Source of the DNA: Mytilus edulis
Taxonomy: Eukaryota; Mollusca; Bivalvia; Mytilida; Mytilidae
DNA: 64,000 nt
Assembly (NCBI RefSeq): GCF_963676685.1
Contig: NC_092348.1
Location: 15,536,867-15,600,866, forward strand
Direction: 5' to 3'
In this document: piece by piece, positions 23,400-35,300 of the stretch
Layout of the letters: each line of letters starts with the position of its first letter
Position numbering within the stretch: position 1 is the first letter of the stretch
Position numbers and translations under genes: made by a program
Notes under the pieces: generated by a model
The model's database searches: none
Told to the model about the DNA's origin: nothing
What the model saw: only the letters and a program-made list of their open reading frames with translations

Positions 23400-25551
23400 C
23401 AGCTGCGCCATGAGCGCATGATAAGCCCGACGTCTTGTGTGGAAGTTTTATGCAATAATCATAAATAGTTTCTGAGGAAGTTTTAAGCAATAACCATTTA
23501 TTGTTTTTGAGACACGGCGTGACATGTGAACCCCCCCCCCCCCCTGTTTTTTTTTACAAATATCACTAAAATAAAATTTTGAATCAAACCAAAAAGTATA
23601 CATATCTTTAAATTAGTATAACAAAAAAGTGTGTACAGTTTCAAGCAATATTCATAAATTGTTTTTGAGATACTGCGCAACATGTAAAAAAAACCCTCCC
23701 CTTTTTTACAAAATACTCAATAACTCAAAAATGAAATTTTGAATCATCACCAAAAAGTATACAGATCTTTAGATTAATATAACAAAGAAGTGTGTAAAGT
23801 TTTAAGCAATAATCATAAATCTTTTTTGCGATACGGCGCGACATGTAAAAAAAACCTCCCCCTTTTTTACAAAATACTCAAAAACTCAAAAATGAAATTT
23901 TTAATCATCACCAAAAAATATACAGATATTAAGATTGATATAACTAAGAAGTGTGTAAAGTTTTAAGCAATAATCGAGAAACGTTTTTGAGATACGGTGT
24001 GACATGTGAAAAAAAACACACCCCTGTTTTAGTTACAAAGTGCCGTAACTCAAAAAGTTTTAAATCTTATTTTCACCAAAAAGTATACAGATCTTTAGAT
24101 TAATATAACAAAGAAGTGTGTAAAGTTTTAAGCAATAATCATAAATCTTTTTAGAGATACGGCGCGACATGTAAAAAAAACCCTCCCCCTTTTTTACAAA
24201 ATACTCAATAACTCAAAAATGAAATTTTGAATCATCACCAAAAAGTATACAGATCTTTAGATTAATATAACAAAGAAGTGTGTAAAGTTTTAAGCAATAA
24301 TCATAAATCTTTTTTGAGATACGGCGCGACATGTAAAAAAAAACCTCCCCCTTTTTTACAAAATACTCAAAAACTCAAAAATGAAATTTTTAATCATCAC
24401 CAAAAAGTATACAGATATTAAGATTGATATAACTAAGAAGTGTGTAAAGTTTTAAGCAATAATCGAGAAACGTTTTTGAGATACGGTGTGACATGTTAAA
24501 CTAGAGGCTCTAAAGAGCCTGTGTCGCTCACCTTGGTCTATGTGAATACTAAACAAAGGACACAGATGGATTCAAGATCGACAAAATTGTGGTTTGGTGA
24601 TGGTGATGTGTTTGTAGATCTTACTTTACTGAACATTCTTGCTGCTTACAATTATCTCTATCTATAATGAACTTGACCCAGTAGTTACAGTGGAAAATGT
24701 TAGTAAAATTTTACAAATTTTGTGAAAATTGTTAAAAAAAAATGACTATATAAAGGGCAATAACTCCTTAGGGGTCAATTGACCATTTTGGTCATGTTGA
24801 CTTCTTTTTAGGTCTTACTTTGCTGTACATTATTGCTGTTTACAGTTTATCTCTATCTATAATAATATTCAAGAAAATAACCAAAAACAGCAAAATTTCC
24901 TTAAAATTACCAATTCAGGGGCAGCAACCCAACAACAGGTTGTCCGATTCATCTGAAAATTTCAGGGCAGATAAATTTTGACCTGATGAACAATTTTCCC
25001 CATGTCAGATTTGCTCTAAATGCTTTGGTTTTTGAGTTATAAGCCAAAAACTGCATTTTACCCCCATGTTCTATTTTTAGCCATGGCGGCCATCTTGGTT
25101 GGTAGGCGGGGTCACGCCACACATTTTTTGAACTAGATACCCCAATGATGATTGTGGCCAAGTTTGGTTTAATTTGGCCCAGCAGTTTCAGGAGAAGATT
25201 TTTGTAAAAGTTAACGACGACGGACGACGACGACGACGGACGCAAAGTGATGGGAAAAGCTCACTTGGCCCTTCGGCCCAGGTGAGCTAAAAAAGCACAC
25301 CCCTGTTTTAGTTACAAAGTGCCGTAACTCAAAAAGTTTAAATCTTATTTTCACCAAAAAGTATACAGATCATTTGACCATCATAAGAAACAACTATATT
25401 AAGTTTCATGAAATTTGGATAAGTCGTTCTCAAGTTACGGTGCGACATGTTTACGCCGGACAGACGGACAGACAGACAGACAGACAGACGGACGGACACC
25501 GGACATTTGTATACCGTAATACGTCCCGTCAAAATTTTGACGGGCGTATAA
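23400..25551. mobile_element. pearl-like non-autonomous element with tandem core repeats of about 160 bp
   Basis: The left end (agctgcgccatgagcgcatg, then ata-gcccg) and the right end (gacgggcgtataaaa) are weakly inverted. Between them the landmark gagatacgg(c/t)g(c/t)gacatgt recurs about every 162 bp, near 23510, 23668, 23830, 23995, 24160, 24322 and 24485, and once more near 25438. Units form a three-unit period of about 490 bp. A GACA/CAGA microsatellite (25456-25500) precedes the right end. The array is split by another element at 24498-25291. The build matches bivalve pearl elements: short inverted ends and 160-bp cores with a microsatellite. No transposase is present. Confidence 0.75.
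24498..25291. mobile_element. nested element with terminal stem-loops
   Basis: The element starts near ctagaggctctaaagagcct and ends with the stem-loop cacttggcccttcggcccag plus gtgagct. Both ends carry gctcacct-type words. It interrupts the tandem array of the surrounding pearl-like element, whose sequence resumes at acacccctgttttagttac. A solo copy of its right end (gggccaggtgagctaaaa) lies near 25714-25731. It contains a (GAC)n-type stretch near 25210. The hairpin ends without a clear target duplication would fit a Helitron/Helentron derivative, but that is inference. Confidence 0.65.
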
Positions 25552-26642
25552 AAATGGAAATCATCAAATGATGTAATGTTATTCTTATTTTGGTTTACAA
25601 CCAATGAGATTACCCACAGTTCTTCCTAGGCGGATCCATGATCAGAGACAACGTTTGCCAACAATTCTTTTTTAAAAATCATAGTTTCGTTGTTTATTTG
25701 TAAAGCAAAGTTTGGGCCAGGTGAGCTAAAAATGTTATAAATCTCAAATATATAAACCAACATGAAGAATTGGTTAAGAGTCATCATTGTGTTTCACATT
25801 TTACTTTATTATGAATGAAAAATTTGTGAAATCTTTAATTCTTTAAAACTAATTTTCTGGAACTAAAAGTTTGAAAACCAAAACAGAATAAGTAATAATT
25901 ATTACATGAAATACCTTAAACTCCTCATGAAACTTTAAACTTTTTCCTGTCTCTAAAAATTATCTGAGGAAAAAATGCAAGTCTTTGTCCATGTAAAGAT
26001 CCAACTAACTTGAATTCAAATTCCAACCTGTAAATCACATGACCATACAGGTAAAAATCTTTTCATTTGAAATCTACTCACTCCACACTTGAGTAACTGG
26101 CTGGGTAGAAAAACATTTAGAACATACTCACCCCTTCTCGTCCAATGAAAAGTCAGTTTTTTGCTCTCTAATTTTCATAGTACATGGTTTTCCATGCACT
26201 ATGAAATACTATACATGAATGACTTTTCATTGTCAGTTAATTAATTATGAAAGTGAACTCTTAATAGCTGCACTAACGAAGTGTACAATCCCCTAAGGCA
26301 TTTTCCTTGGGAAAATAGCCTACTGATTACAGATGAATGAGAAAAGATTAAAATAAAAACATTTTGAATTTTGCAAAATTTCATGCATTTTCTAATGGTA
26401 CACATAATAGCTAGCTAGAATACACAAAAAAAATTATGGTAAGGATAAATAAAATGATATTTCTTTAATTTATATACCTTACATTTGAGGGAATTATTTT
26501 TTCTTTCCTTCAAAAAAACACAATGCCAGACTGCTGATATATAAAGCAAAGGGTTGTTGTCGGAGAAACGCAATACATTTAAATTTATCAATAAAAAGTA
26601 GGCATTTAATGTTTAATGGTCTGAATTCAAATATTCATACAG
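25552..26642. other. gene-poor stretch
   Basis: The only element noticed is the solo right end of the nested element near 25714-25731. A short minus-strand block near 25922-25958 is bounded by AG and GTATTT and resembles the micro-blocks at 18.5 and 19.1 kb. No gene is supported. Confidence 0.4.
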
Positions 26643-26949
26643 AGAGTTGAGGGGGAGGACAGGGGTAAGGGAGACAGGGAGAAAGGGGGTAGGAGAAATG
26701 AGAAAGGGGATGGGAGAAAGGAGAAAGGGGTAGGAGAAAGGAGAGGAAGGCTGGGAGAAAGGAGAAAAAGTTGGAGAAAGGAGAAAAAATAAAATATCTC
26801 TCCTTTTAAAAAATAATCTAATATTTCAAGAAAACAATATCTCAAAAGGAGATGTTTTATTCTAATGGGAGAAAGGAGAACAGGGGTAGGAGAAAGGAGA
26901 AGAGGGGTTGGAGAAGGGAGAAGGGTACCCCCCTGTCCTCCCCCTCAGA
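26643..26949. mobile_element. polypurine foldback/MITE
   Basis: The ends are inverted: tgagggggaggacagggg on the left and cccctgtcctccccctca on the right. The interior is two purine-rich arrays of ggagaaa(g)-type units (26680-26790 and 26866-26930) around an AT-rich core that itself holds a small inverted repeat (atatctctcctttt / aaaaggagat). No transposase is present. The G/E- and P/S-rich frames across it are artefacts of the purine repeat. Confidence 0.7.
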
Positions 26950-27248
26950 GTTTTATATCTATAAAAAAAAAAAAATCCAAAAAGGGGATTTATATAACAT
27001 TGTGTTGCTTTTTGAAATAAAAAAAAATGTAAAGATGTATGAGTATTAAAATTTACCTGAAGCAGAAGAAACACAATTTATCCTTCACCAACTATGTCCG
27101 TGCTATTTCATTTCATTCATTGAAATGATCATTACCTATGTTTTATATTTAGTTCATTATAAAAAGTGAACTCTTATTTAGGTTTGAATATTACAATGGG
27201 AAAGGAAAATTTTGTAAGGTCACTTGAAAGTGTGAATATGTTCTAAAT

Positions 27249-27346
27249 TGGTCAGACAATACTTGATCATGTTTTATGAAGATTTAAGCCCTCGGCTTCG
27301 CCTTGGGCTTAAATCTTCATAAAACATGACCAAGTATTGTCTAACC
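27249..27346. repeat. foldback element with GC-rich loop
   Basis: The arms agacaatacttgatcatgtt and aacatgaccaagtattgtct pair, as do gaagatttaagccc and gggcttaaatcttc. The loop is tcggcttcgcctt. The layout matches the foldback at 10268-10414: AT-rich arms and a CpG-rich loop. Confidence 0.8.
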
Positions 27347-27804
27347 TATAAATGTAACCTAACAAAAGGTGTTTCAAGAAATATGAAATAGAATTTTGTT
27401 CACATAATAAAGCATTCCCCTAAAGGAAAAAGTTTTCATATATATGAACAGTGAAACCTAAAAAACATGAGGCTCCAAGCACCTGCATAAATAATGTAAA
27501 CTTTCTAAGATATTGTCCAAAGCATTTAAATGAATACATATTTAACAACTGATATTTGGGTTAATTGGTTAAAAAAAAGTTCATACAATATGAACAAAGT
27601 TTAATTTTGAACCCTTTGGACCCTTATGTTGACCTTTAGTAAAATGTGGCTAAAATAAAAGAATCCAAATTCACAGTGAAATTCAGCATATCAAAGAACC
27701 TCAACAATGCAATTTTTGATATCCCTTTAGACCCCAATGTATACCAATTTAAAACGGAGCCCAAAATCTTAATATAAGAGTAGATAATTCAGCATATTTA
27801 AAAA
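27347..27804. other. gene-free stretch
   Basis: I see no supported feature. AT-rich, with no long open frame. Confidence 0.45.
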
Positions 27805-28009
27805 ATATTGATTGATTGATTTTTGGTGTTTAACGCCCCTTTTAAGCACCACATTTAGGCTATTTTCGTGGTGGCCAGTTTTTAATGGTGGAGGAAGGTC
27901 AGAGTGTCTGAAGTATATTTTAAAAAGAAACACCAATAACTTATAAATTGCTTCCCAGAGCGCAGCTGGATACGGCCACATAGGTTCTACCCTGAACAGT
28001 TGGGGCAAA
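27805..28009 (-). repeat. SINE-like dispersed repeat
   Basis: Read on the minus strand the block ends in ggggcgttaaacaccaaaaa followed by tcaatcaatcaat. Related tails (gtggagttaaacaccaaaaa plus tcaa(c/t)caatc) occur on the plus strand near 6370 and 9770, and a trace is near 62620. A shared 3' tail ending in a short tandem repeat is what SINEs of bivalves show. I did not find a clean tRNA-like promoter, so the class is uncertain. Confidence 0.4.
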
Positions 28010-29134
28010 AATGGAAACAATTTTTACTTGATAACATCTTTGTTTGCTTTGGAGATTCCGTATATCGTCAAGTTATTGGAATTCTAATCAGGGCTAACTG
28101 TGCACCACTTATTGCAGACCTGTTTTTGTATTGTTATGAGTTACAATTTATGACTAAAATTAGCAAAGACCCATCAAAACAACATTTGATACAAAAATTT
28201 AACAATACTTTTAGATATTTGGATGATATTGGCTCTCAATAATGACGACTTCAGTATGTATACTAAAGAAATTTATCCAATTGAACTTACTTTAGATAAA
28301 GCTAATACTAACAATGACCACTGCCCTTTCCTCGATCTTGATATCTATAGCATTAACGGGATGCTTAATACAAAAAATTATGATAAAAGAGATGATTTTT
28401 CATTTCCTATCATTAATTATCCATTTTTAAATGGTGGTGTTCCCTTGTCACAATCTTATGATGTTTATACATCTCAACTTGTACGATTTTAGCGAGAGAA
28501 ATTTATGTATTACTAAAAAACTATTACACCAGTGTTTTCGATATCACAAACTAGTCAAAATTTACTAAATTTTAACATCAGTATAAGGAAATAATACGTA
28601 AATGCAGACATCTTATAGGTATTTCAGGTATTTCACATCCAATCTTTTATGGTAATATTCCTTACAAAGCGCATAAATGTCAGTATTCACCTCAAAAGCT
28701 TACAAAAACAGACTTATTAAGAAGGGATATAGTTGCGATACTGTTGTCAGGTCATTAAACATTGCATATTTTGGCTTTAATATTGATTCACTTATAGGGT
28801 CTTTGCATTGGAACTAAACACATTTACTTAAAAAACAGTTCTTGGCATGACACGGGTTATGTTCTTCTCATATATTTTATGATAGTATGATACTAAACCC
28901 CTAACGGGAGGGATTGTGCCTGATATTCATATGATGAAGACATAATCTTTCAATCAGTCTAATTGAGGTCTGGAGCTGGCATGTCAGTTAACTGCTAGTA
29001 GTCTGTTGTTATTTATGTATTATTGTCATTTTATTTATTTTCTTTTGTTAATCTTCTGACATTGGTCTAGGACTTCTCTTGAACTGAATTTTAATGTGTG
29101 TATTGTTATGCGTTTACTTTTCTACATTGGCTAG
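28010..29134 (+). pseudogene. Penelope-like reverse transcriptase fragment, copy 1
   Basis: The plus strand encodes part of a Penelope-like retroelement reverse transcriptase. NCAPLIADLFLYCYELQF matches the conserved motif before the catalytic core, and FRYLDDI is the YxDD-type active site. After YLDD the frame shifts near 28230 and continues with LALNNDDFSMYTKEIYPIEL and KRDDFSFPIINYPF, ending at a frame break near 28490 after YTSQLVRF. Downstream sequence to 29134 is the decayed remainder and matches the copy at 62695-63430. The N-terminal part and any GIY-YIG endonuclease are missing, so the copy is dead. Confidence 0.8.
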
Positions 29135-29179
29135 AGCAGAGACATATAATACAATTAAATTGTATTATATGTCTCTGCT
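29135..29179. repeat. 45-bp near-perfect palindrome
   Basis: The arms agcagagacatataatacaa and the reverse ttgtattatatgtctctgct meet around a central attaaat. The Penelope-like match breaks off exactly here: the sister copy at 63440 continues differently. A related palindrome with the same agcagagacatataat start is at 45694-45728. Confidence 0.8.
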
Positions 29180-30645
29180 AATTATGTAAATAAATTTATG
29201 TAGTATGTCATCTATATTTTCTACAGAATCAAGTGGTTCATGTCTGTCTGGTAGAGATCACATGCTATGATATCACACCTTGATGACTCACAGATCAAGG
29301 TTTAATTATTGTTATATCCTTATGTCTATATTAGATGATGTTCTCAATTCCTGCAATAGGTCAACACACTCAGTATAATATGTACATGTTCAAATGTTAG
29401 TAGTCATATATCCTAAATATGCGTAATCTTCTTCAGTTTATTTATAATTTATAAAACTTTTAATAAGTAAAGGTCAACTACATATTTTTTTAACAGATTA
29501 TGAAGCAAGTCTGTTTTACAGTGGTATTTTTTTCACTTTATGCTATATCTTCTTTTTGAAACTGTTTGAAAATGCCTTAGCCGTATTTGGCACAACTTTT
29601 TGGAATTTTGAATCCTCAATGCTCTTCAACTTTGTACTTGTTTGGTTTTATAAATGTTTTGATATGAGCGTCACTGATGAGTCTTATGTAGACGAAACAC
29701 ACGTCTGGCATACTAAATTATAATCCTGGTACCATTGGTAACTATTTAGCTTATGAAATAATTTTTTTTTTAAATTTGAAAATTAACACATTCAATTTGT
29801 TTTTTTCAGAATAGTAAGGCAAATAAAGTCTAACAGGGGTAAATGCATGAATTTGCAGCAGAATTGTCCACCAGCACTTGTGTTAAAAGGACTCCTGATG
29901 GTTATACAATCAGAAATAATTATATAAATAGAGATATTAATTGATAACAAACATATTCAATTGGATTATTCTATGTTTGTTTGATTTCATATTGTAGGTT
30001 AAATAGATATGTTAATCATCCTTTTTACTTGTATAAGAATGAGTTTTTGTGGATTTAATCAGTCAATGTAATGATTTGCCCTTGTTTAATGTTGACATCC
30101 TCTTCACCTTCTACATTACTGATCTGACTCAATGGAGGCAAGTATCCAATTTTTCTAAACTGCCTAAGCAACAGAATAATACTTAAAAAAAGATAACAAG
30201 GATGAACAAAATTTTGGACACTAACCATACACTAATCTTCAACAATAAAGTATAGATTCTAGGTGAGTTTTTCCTGGTAGAAGAATATAAGTAGTACCAT
30301 ATAGAATATGAGTACCGATTCCATAAAATGTTTTGGTATACAATATTGAGCAAGCTAATTTGAATTTTCAGAAAAAAACACATATACCAGTGCTTCCCTT
30401 GCAGTGGAGTAGTATATTGTTATTAGTTTGTTTTTTCCAACCTTATTGAATCCTAATGACAAGTCATCTGTGAACAGATATTTTGAAATTGATCTTTTTA
30501 AAAAAACAAGAAAACAATTCAAGTGTCACAAAGTATGGTAATCTTTTTTCAATCTATTGAGTAATGCAGGTGATTTCAAAACAAAGTGATACAACTATTG
30601 TAAATTTTACTATATAGAAAATTGAGAATTACAAAATGTTTTATA
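29180..30645. other. gene-poor stretch with a repeat tail at 29626-29750
   Basis: Around 29660-29745 the sequence reads gagcgtcactgatgagtctt, atgtagacgaaacacacgtc and tataatcctggtaccattgg. It reads as a decayed protein-coding tail (VTDESYVDETHVWHTKL-like) of a dispersed mollusc repeat. Nothing else is supported. Confidence 0.4.
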
Positions 30646-30647
30646 TA

Positions 30648-31715
30648 CTGAGTGCCAATGAAAACGCAACACTTTTGTTTTTCAAAAAAATCTTATAATT
30701 TTTATTCTATTTATATTAGAATTTTGTATAGTTGGATGAAAATGACTTTTAAGACAATTGTCGACAATTTTACGGTTGAGTGATTTTTGGAACAAATGCA
30801 ACGTAAGGGTTATTTTGAACGGACATAAACCGAGTTCATCGCTTTTTAACATACCCACCATTTTCACGATTTTGTCATTTAAAGCTTGGCTAATGTCATG
30901 AATTTTCCCGCCCTTATTGTTAACAAACTGCAATAAACATCTGAGTAAATGCCAGGACTTTCTGACAACCAGCGACATGCAGTTTTGGGCATGATCCAAT
31001 GAAGCCTTTCACAGTATACAATTACGAGAAGACTGAAGTTGTAGCCTCTACATTAACCCAAATCATCCACAAATTCAACCAAAATGAATCATTTAATGAT
31101 AAGCCACATCCCGGGATACAAAAAGCAAGAAACGCTCAGCAAGACCGATACATTTGGTCTTTAACATATCCGACATCTAAACAGCCGTCTGGCGTAAACA
31201 TCGAATTCTGTAGACCAAAAAACATTCATGATGTACCAAAAAAACATCAGTGGTGGTTACATAGACATTTGGCACGCGCCTTGGCCAAAAGTCTTGCTTT
31301 TCGCCGGATTTTGGTCCAATCAAGCAAATTTTGCATCAGATTTAACATGGTTTAGACGATGAAAACCACCACCAATATCATAAAGTCAGCTTGAGTTTGC
31401 TTTGCGGGACAAGTGGAATAAAATTCCTCGGGATCACATTAAACGTCCGGGATGATCAACTCCACGGCGCTGTGGAGATTGCACTGCACCACGGGGCTGT
31501 AACATTTTGTGTTAGGACTGTGAGTTGATGATTCGACATTGAATGTTTCGTTTACCTATTGCGCACGAAAGATGACAAGGAAACAGTTTTTGTTTGATAT
31601 CGATCTATTGTTAAAATTGTTAATTTTCAAGAACAATTTATTTTGAAAGATGATCATTTCTAGTATAAATTTTATTTTTGAAAAACCAAGTGTTGCGTTT
31701 TCATTGGCACTCAGT
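30648..31715 (+). mobile_element. Tc1/mariner-like DNA transposon, decayed
   Basis: The ends ctgagtgccaatgaaaacgc and the inverted gcgttttcattggcactcag are perfect over at least 27 bp. TA lies immediately outside each end (30646-30647 and 31716-31717), the target duplication of this superfamily. The 1068-bp length fits a single transposase gene. On the plus strand a fragment of 118 codons (30999-31355) shows a Tc1-like helix-turn-helix linker (TLTQIIHKFNQNESFNDKPH, then AQQDRYIWSL). The 3' part near 31410-31500 reads DHIKR...MPRRCGDCIA-like, the usual C-terminal end, but stops and frameshifts break the gene. Confidence 0.85.
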
Positions 31716-32390
31716 ATATGTGAATGACAAAAAATTCACTGATTTAGACAGAAATTATCACAAAACATACAACAAATAAATAGCATTTATACATTGAAGT
31801 TACAAAAGTATATCATATATCATTTCCATACTATTAGAACAAATCAAATGCCAAAACTATGTACAAAACTAGATCATTTTATGACCAAGTTTTTCTATAA
31901 AAGAGTGTATAAAATTGAAATAAAAAGTTGATTACGCCACATCAAAGATCACTTCCATGAATTTTAGGGATTTAAATATTTTAAAATGTATAAAATTAAA
32001 AATAAATAGCTGCACCATAAGTGCATAATATATCTGCCCCTCTTTGTTTCTTTCAATTTCAGTTCCATAACATATTGTAATAATCTGGTTTTACAAACAA
32101 AGAAATCAGATTATTTAAATAAAACAAACTCTAATTTTAAGAATGTTAAAGGATGGTTATTTGCTATTCAGCGGTACAAAAATGTATAACAACCTCTTTT
32201 TACACTGAATGAAAGTAAAAGCAAATCTTTTCAATTCCGTTTGGTAACTTTAGATCCACACTAAATGTTTTGTTTGGAAGACATTGCAAACAAAACTACT
32301 TATTATGCCAAATACTGGTGCCTAACTAAAAGTCAGGTTAAAATGTTTTCTTGGAATGTAAAATTATCACACAACAATAAGGACGGCACA
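31716..32390. other. gene-free stretch downstream of cathepsin Z
   Basis: This holds the 3' flank of cathepsin Z and, near 31998-32035, a solo sequence (agctgcaccataagtgcata) resembling the left end of the pearl-like element at 23400. I see no unambiguous AATAAA for the gene. Confidence 0.4.
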
Positions 32391-35300
32391 TTAATATCCT
32401 GGTGGAATGATTGGGTCTCCATAGCCACACTGACTCTCTATAGCCAAATTGTAGTCGTCTCCCTTGCCATCCATATATTTACTGGTAACAATACGCAGAA
32501 ATCCATGTTCTCCCTGTAAAAAAGCAACAGATATGAGAGATAAGGTTAAGCACTATAACTTTTCTAATACCAAAAAAAAAAGAGGGGATATAAAATTATA
32601 CATGAGTTTTTAGGTTCATATTTATTGGAAATCAAGGTTCATTTTGGGGTTCTCATTGAAAATACTGGGTACCAGATTATTACATTACAAAAAGTACAAC
32701 ATAAAATGCATGTGACATACGAAGCATCTATAAACTGTTTGCACCATTGTTTCAGGCATTGCATTTATTGTTGACACTCTCTAAGCTTTTTTTTCACTGA
32801 CTGATTATTACTGGTATGTTATGATATTTCTGTTTGCCTTCAAATCATTTAATATTTTGATTCAGTATGTATGCTTTATCTTAATTTGACAGTGTGACAT
32901 TGTATCAATACGCCAAAAGCTTTTTTTTTTTATTATTTGAGTACTATGTAGTAACTGTTAAAAGACCATTGCCCAATATTTCAACCTGAATGGTATAAGG
33001 TAAAATAACATAACTCCAAAGAAAATGTAAAACAGAAAGTCCGTTAACAAATGGCAAAGTAAAGAACTCAAACACATCACACTAGTGGAAATCAACTAAT
33101 AGATTCCTGACTTAAACAGACATTTCTTTATGTAAAAAAAAATGGATTAAATAAGGAATTTGATCTCTTATTGTTTTATTTAATTCAGTTGTGATAGATT
33201 TTACATCTTGGTTTTTGTTTCTTTCAATAGTTCTTAATGTTTATAAATATGATTATAAATATGAAGATGTGGTATGAGTACCACTGTACATTAAGTGTCC
33301 AACAATCAATCAGAGTTAGTACATGTACTTGTATCAACCATAGGGTTAGTATTATTCATAAATGATCTATAACATTGTATTCATATTAAGGAAAAGTAGA
33401 TGTAAGTGGGCAGTATTTCAGATCTTGATGACATTTGAAATATAGTTTAAAGAATTATGAATGTATACAAAATTTGGTTATAATCCAAATACTGCCTAAT
33501 TAATTTTACTTTTTCTTAAGAGAAAGCATTACACATTAAAATACTTACCCAAGGTGTTCCCCAGGAATTTCTGACAACCCAGAATTCAGTACTTGTTTTA
33601 GGGTCCACTCCCCATCCAACTACTGATACAATATGGTTTACCTACAATCATTATAAACAAGTTAAGGTTCAAAGCACATCAACAAAATATTCATTCCTTC
33701 CTTTTTGTTGGATCTTTTTTTTAAATTATATATATGTTCAAATTTCAAAAGGCTTTGTAAAATCATTTAAGATGAGGATTTTTCAATGGAAAACAAGAAA
33801 ATTGTTCTCTTAAATGATCTGTACATAAAGAAATGGTTAAGCATCTGTTGACTAACTTCATTGCAACATAAATTCAATAATTGTTATTAGGTTTCTTTCG
33901 TTATCTTTTTAAGGAAATAAATAAGTGACTCAGTCTTATTTCTTAATTTTTAAAAGTGACCAAGTCATATTTTTCAATTGTTATAAGTGACCCAGTCATA
34001 CATAGTATTTCTTAATTGTAAAGAGTGATCCAGTCATATTTATCAATTGTTACAAGTAACCCAGTCATATTTATCAATTGTTACAAGTAACCCAGTCATA
34101 TTTATCAATTGTTACAAGTAACCCAGTCATATAAACAACTTCTGAAATAGTTTTAAAAAGTTTTCATCACTTCAAAAATATGACAGAAATTCAAAGTAAT
34201 CAGCTGAAAAGAATGAATGAATTTTATAAGTTCTGATCAGGTATCAATCTTTTACTAAAGAGGGAATATTTAATTTGAGGCTTTTCATAGAAATGAACAG
34301 ACATATACAATTCAATCAACTTGATTAAAAAAGTAAAGAAAATTGCTAAGATGATAGATACAAATCTGTATAGAATAATCTTTTATTATAATTTTTCAAT
34401 AACTGAATAAATAAATTTTTATTCCAAAAAACAAAACAAGGAAGTTTATTCTAATACAACAGGAAGGTGAAATTAAAGGCAATCAAATGATAGAACCTGA
34501 TTCTTCAATATTATTTCCAGGCTATTATTATATCAATCATATATTTGATAAATTGTTAATTTTGAAATAAACACTTCCTTAAATACTTGTCATACACAAC
34601 AATACAACAGTAAATACAAAGATTAAATGCTTTTATTTAATTAATATAATCTAGAAATGGAGCTGCCTCATCAGAAACTGTTTTGATTTTTTTTTACTTC
34701 CTGAATTTACAATATAAATGTCTGAGGACAAAACAAAAATGGTTCAAAGGGAGCTCTAATCATACTCATTAATTTGTACTATACAATCTTCACTTAGAAA
34801 AAAGCAGTGATTCACTGCAAAAAAGTCCCACCAAATTAATGAAATCAGCTCCTTTTGCAAGTAAAAAATAATGACAGACTTACTGATGGTTCTGAATTTT
34901 TCTCCATATAAACTCCACCAGCATACTGTTCCAGTTTATCTGTAGCCATTATACCACAACTTTAAAATCAAATGTATTAATTGAGTAAATTCAGAGTTGA
35001 ATAAAGGCAAAAATGGTCAGATGTCTTCTCATTTTTAAACAGTAAACTCTACCATATTATCTATATATGTCCTCAAGTTATCTGAATCAAGAACCAAAAC
35101 TCCAGAATTGCAAATGCATATAATGTAAAAATGAAATCTGCATAACTTGCTGCTGTCTGTTAAACATTTCAATATATATTTATGCAGGAGGTGTTTAAAA
35201 GTAAACACTTTATCAGAAAGTATTATGTATCCTTATGATCTGCTGTAATACAGTAACAGTACCCTTGTGTTTGGTACCTCAAGAGATTTCAAATTCATGT

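Noticed and set aside
26627-27074. Proline/serine-rich and glycine/arginine-rich ORFs on both strands
   Set aside because: They are translations of the purine-rich repeat and have no domain, start context or splice sites.
30682-30999. 105-codon minus-strand ORF
   Set aside because: It is the antisense of the Tc1/mariner element's end and transposase start.
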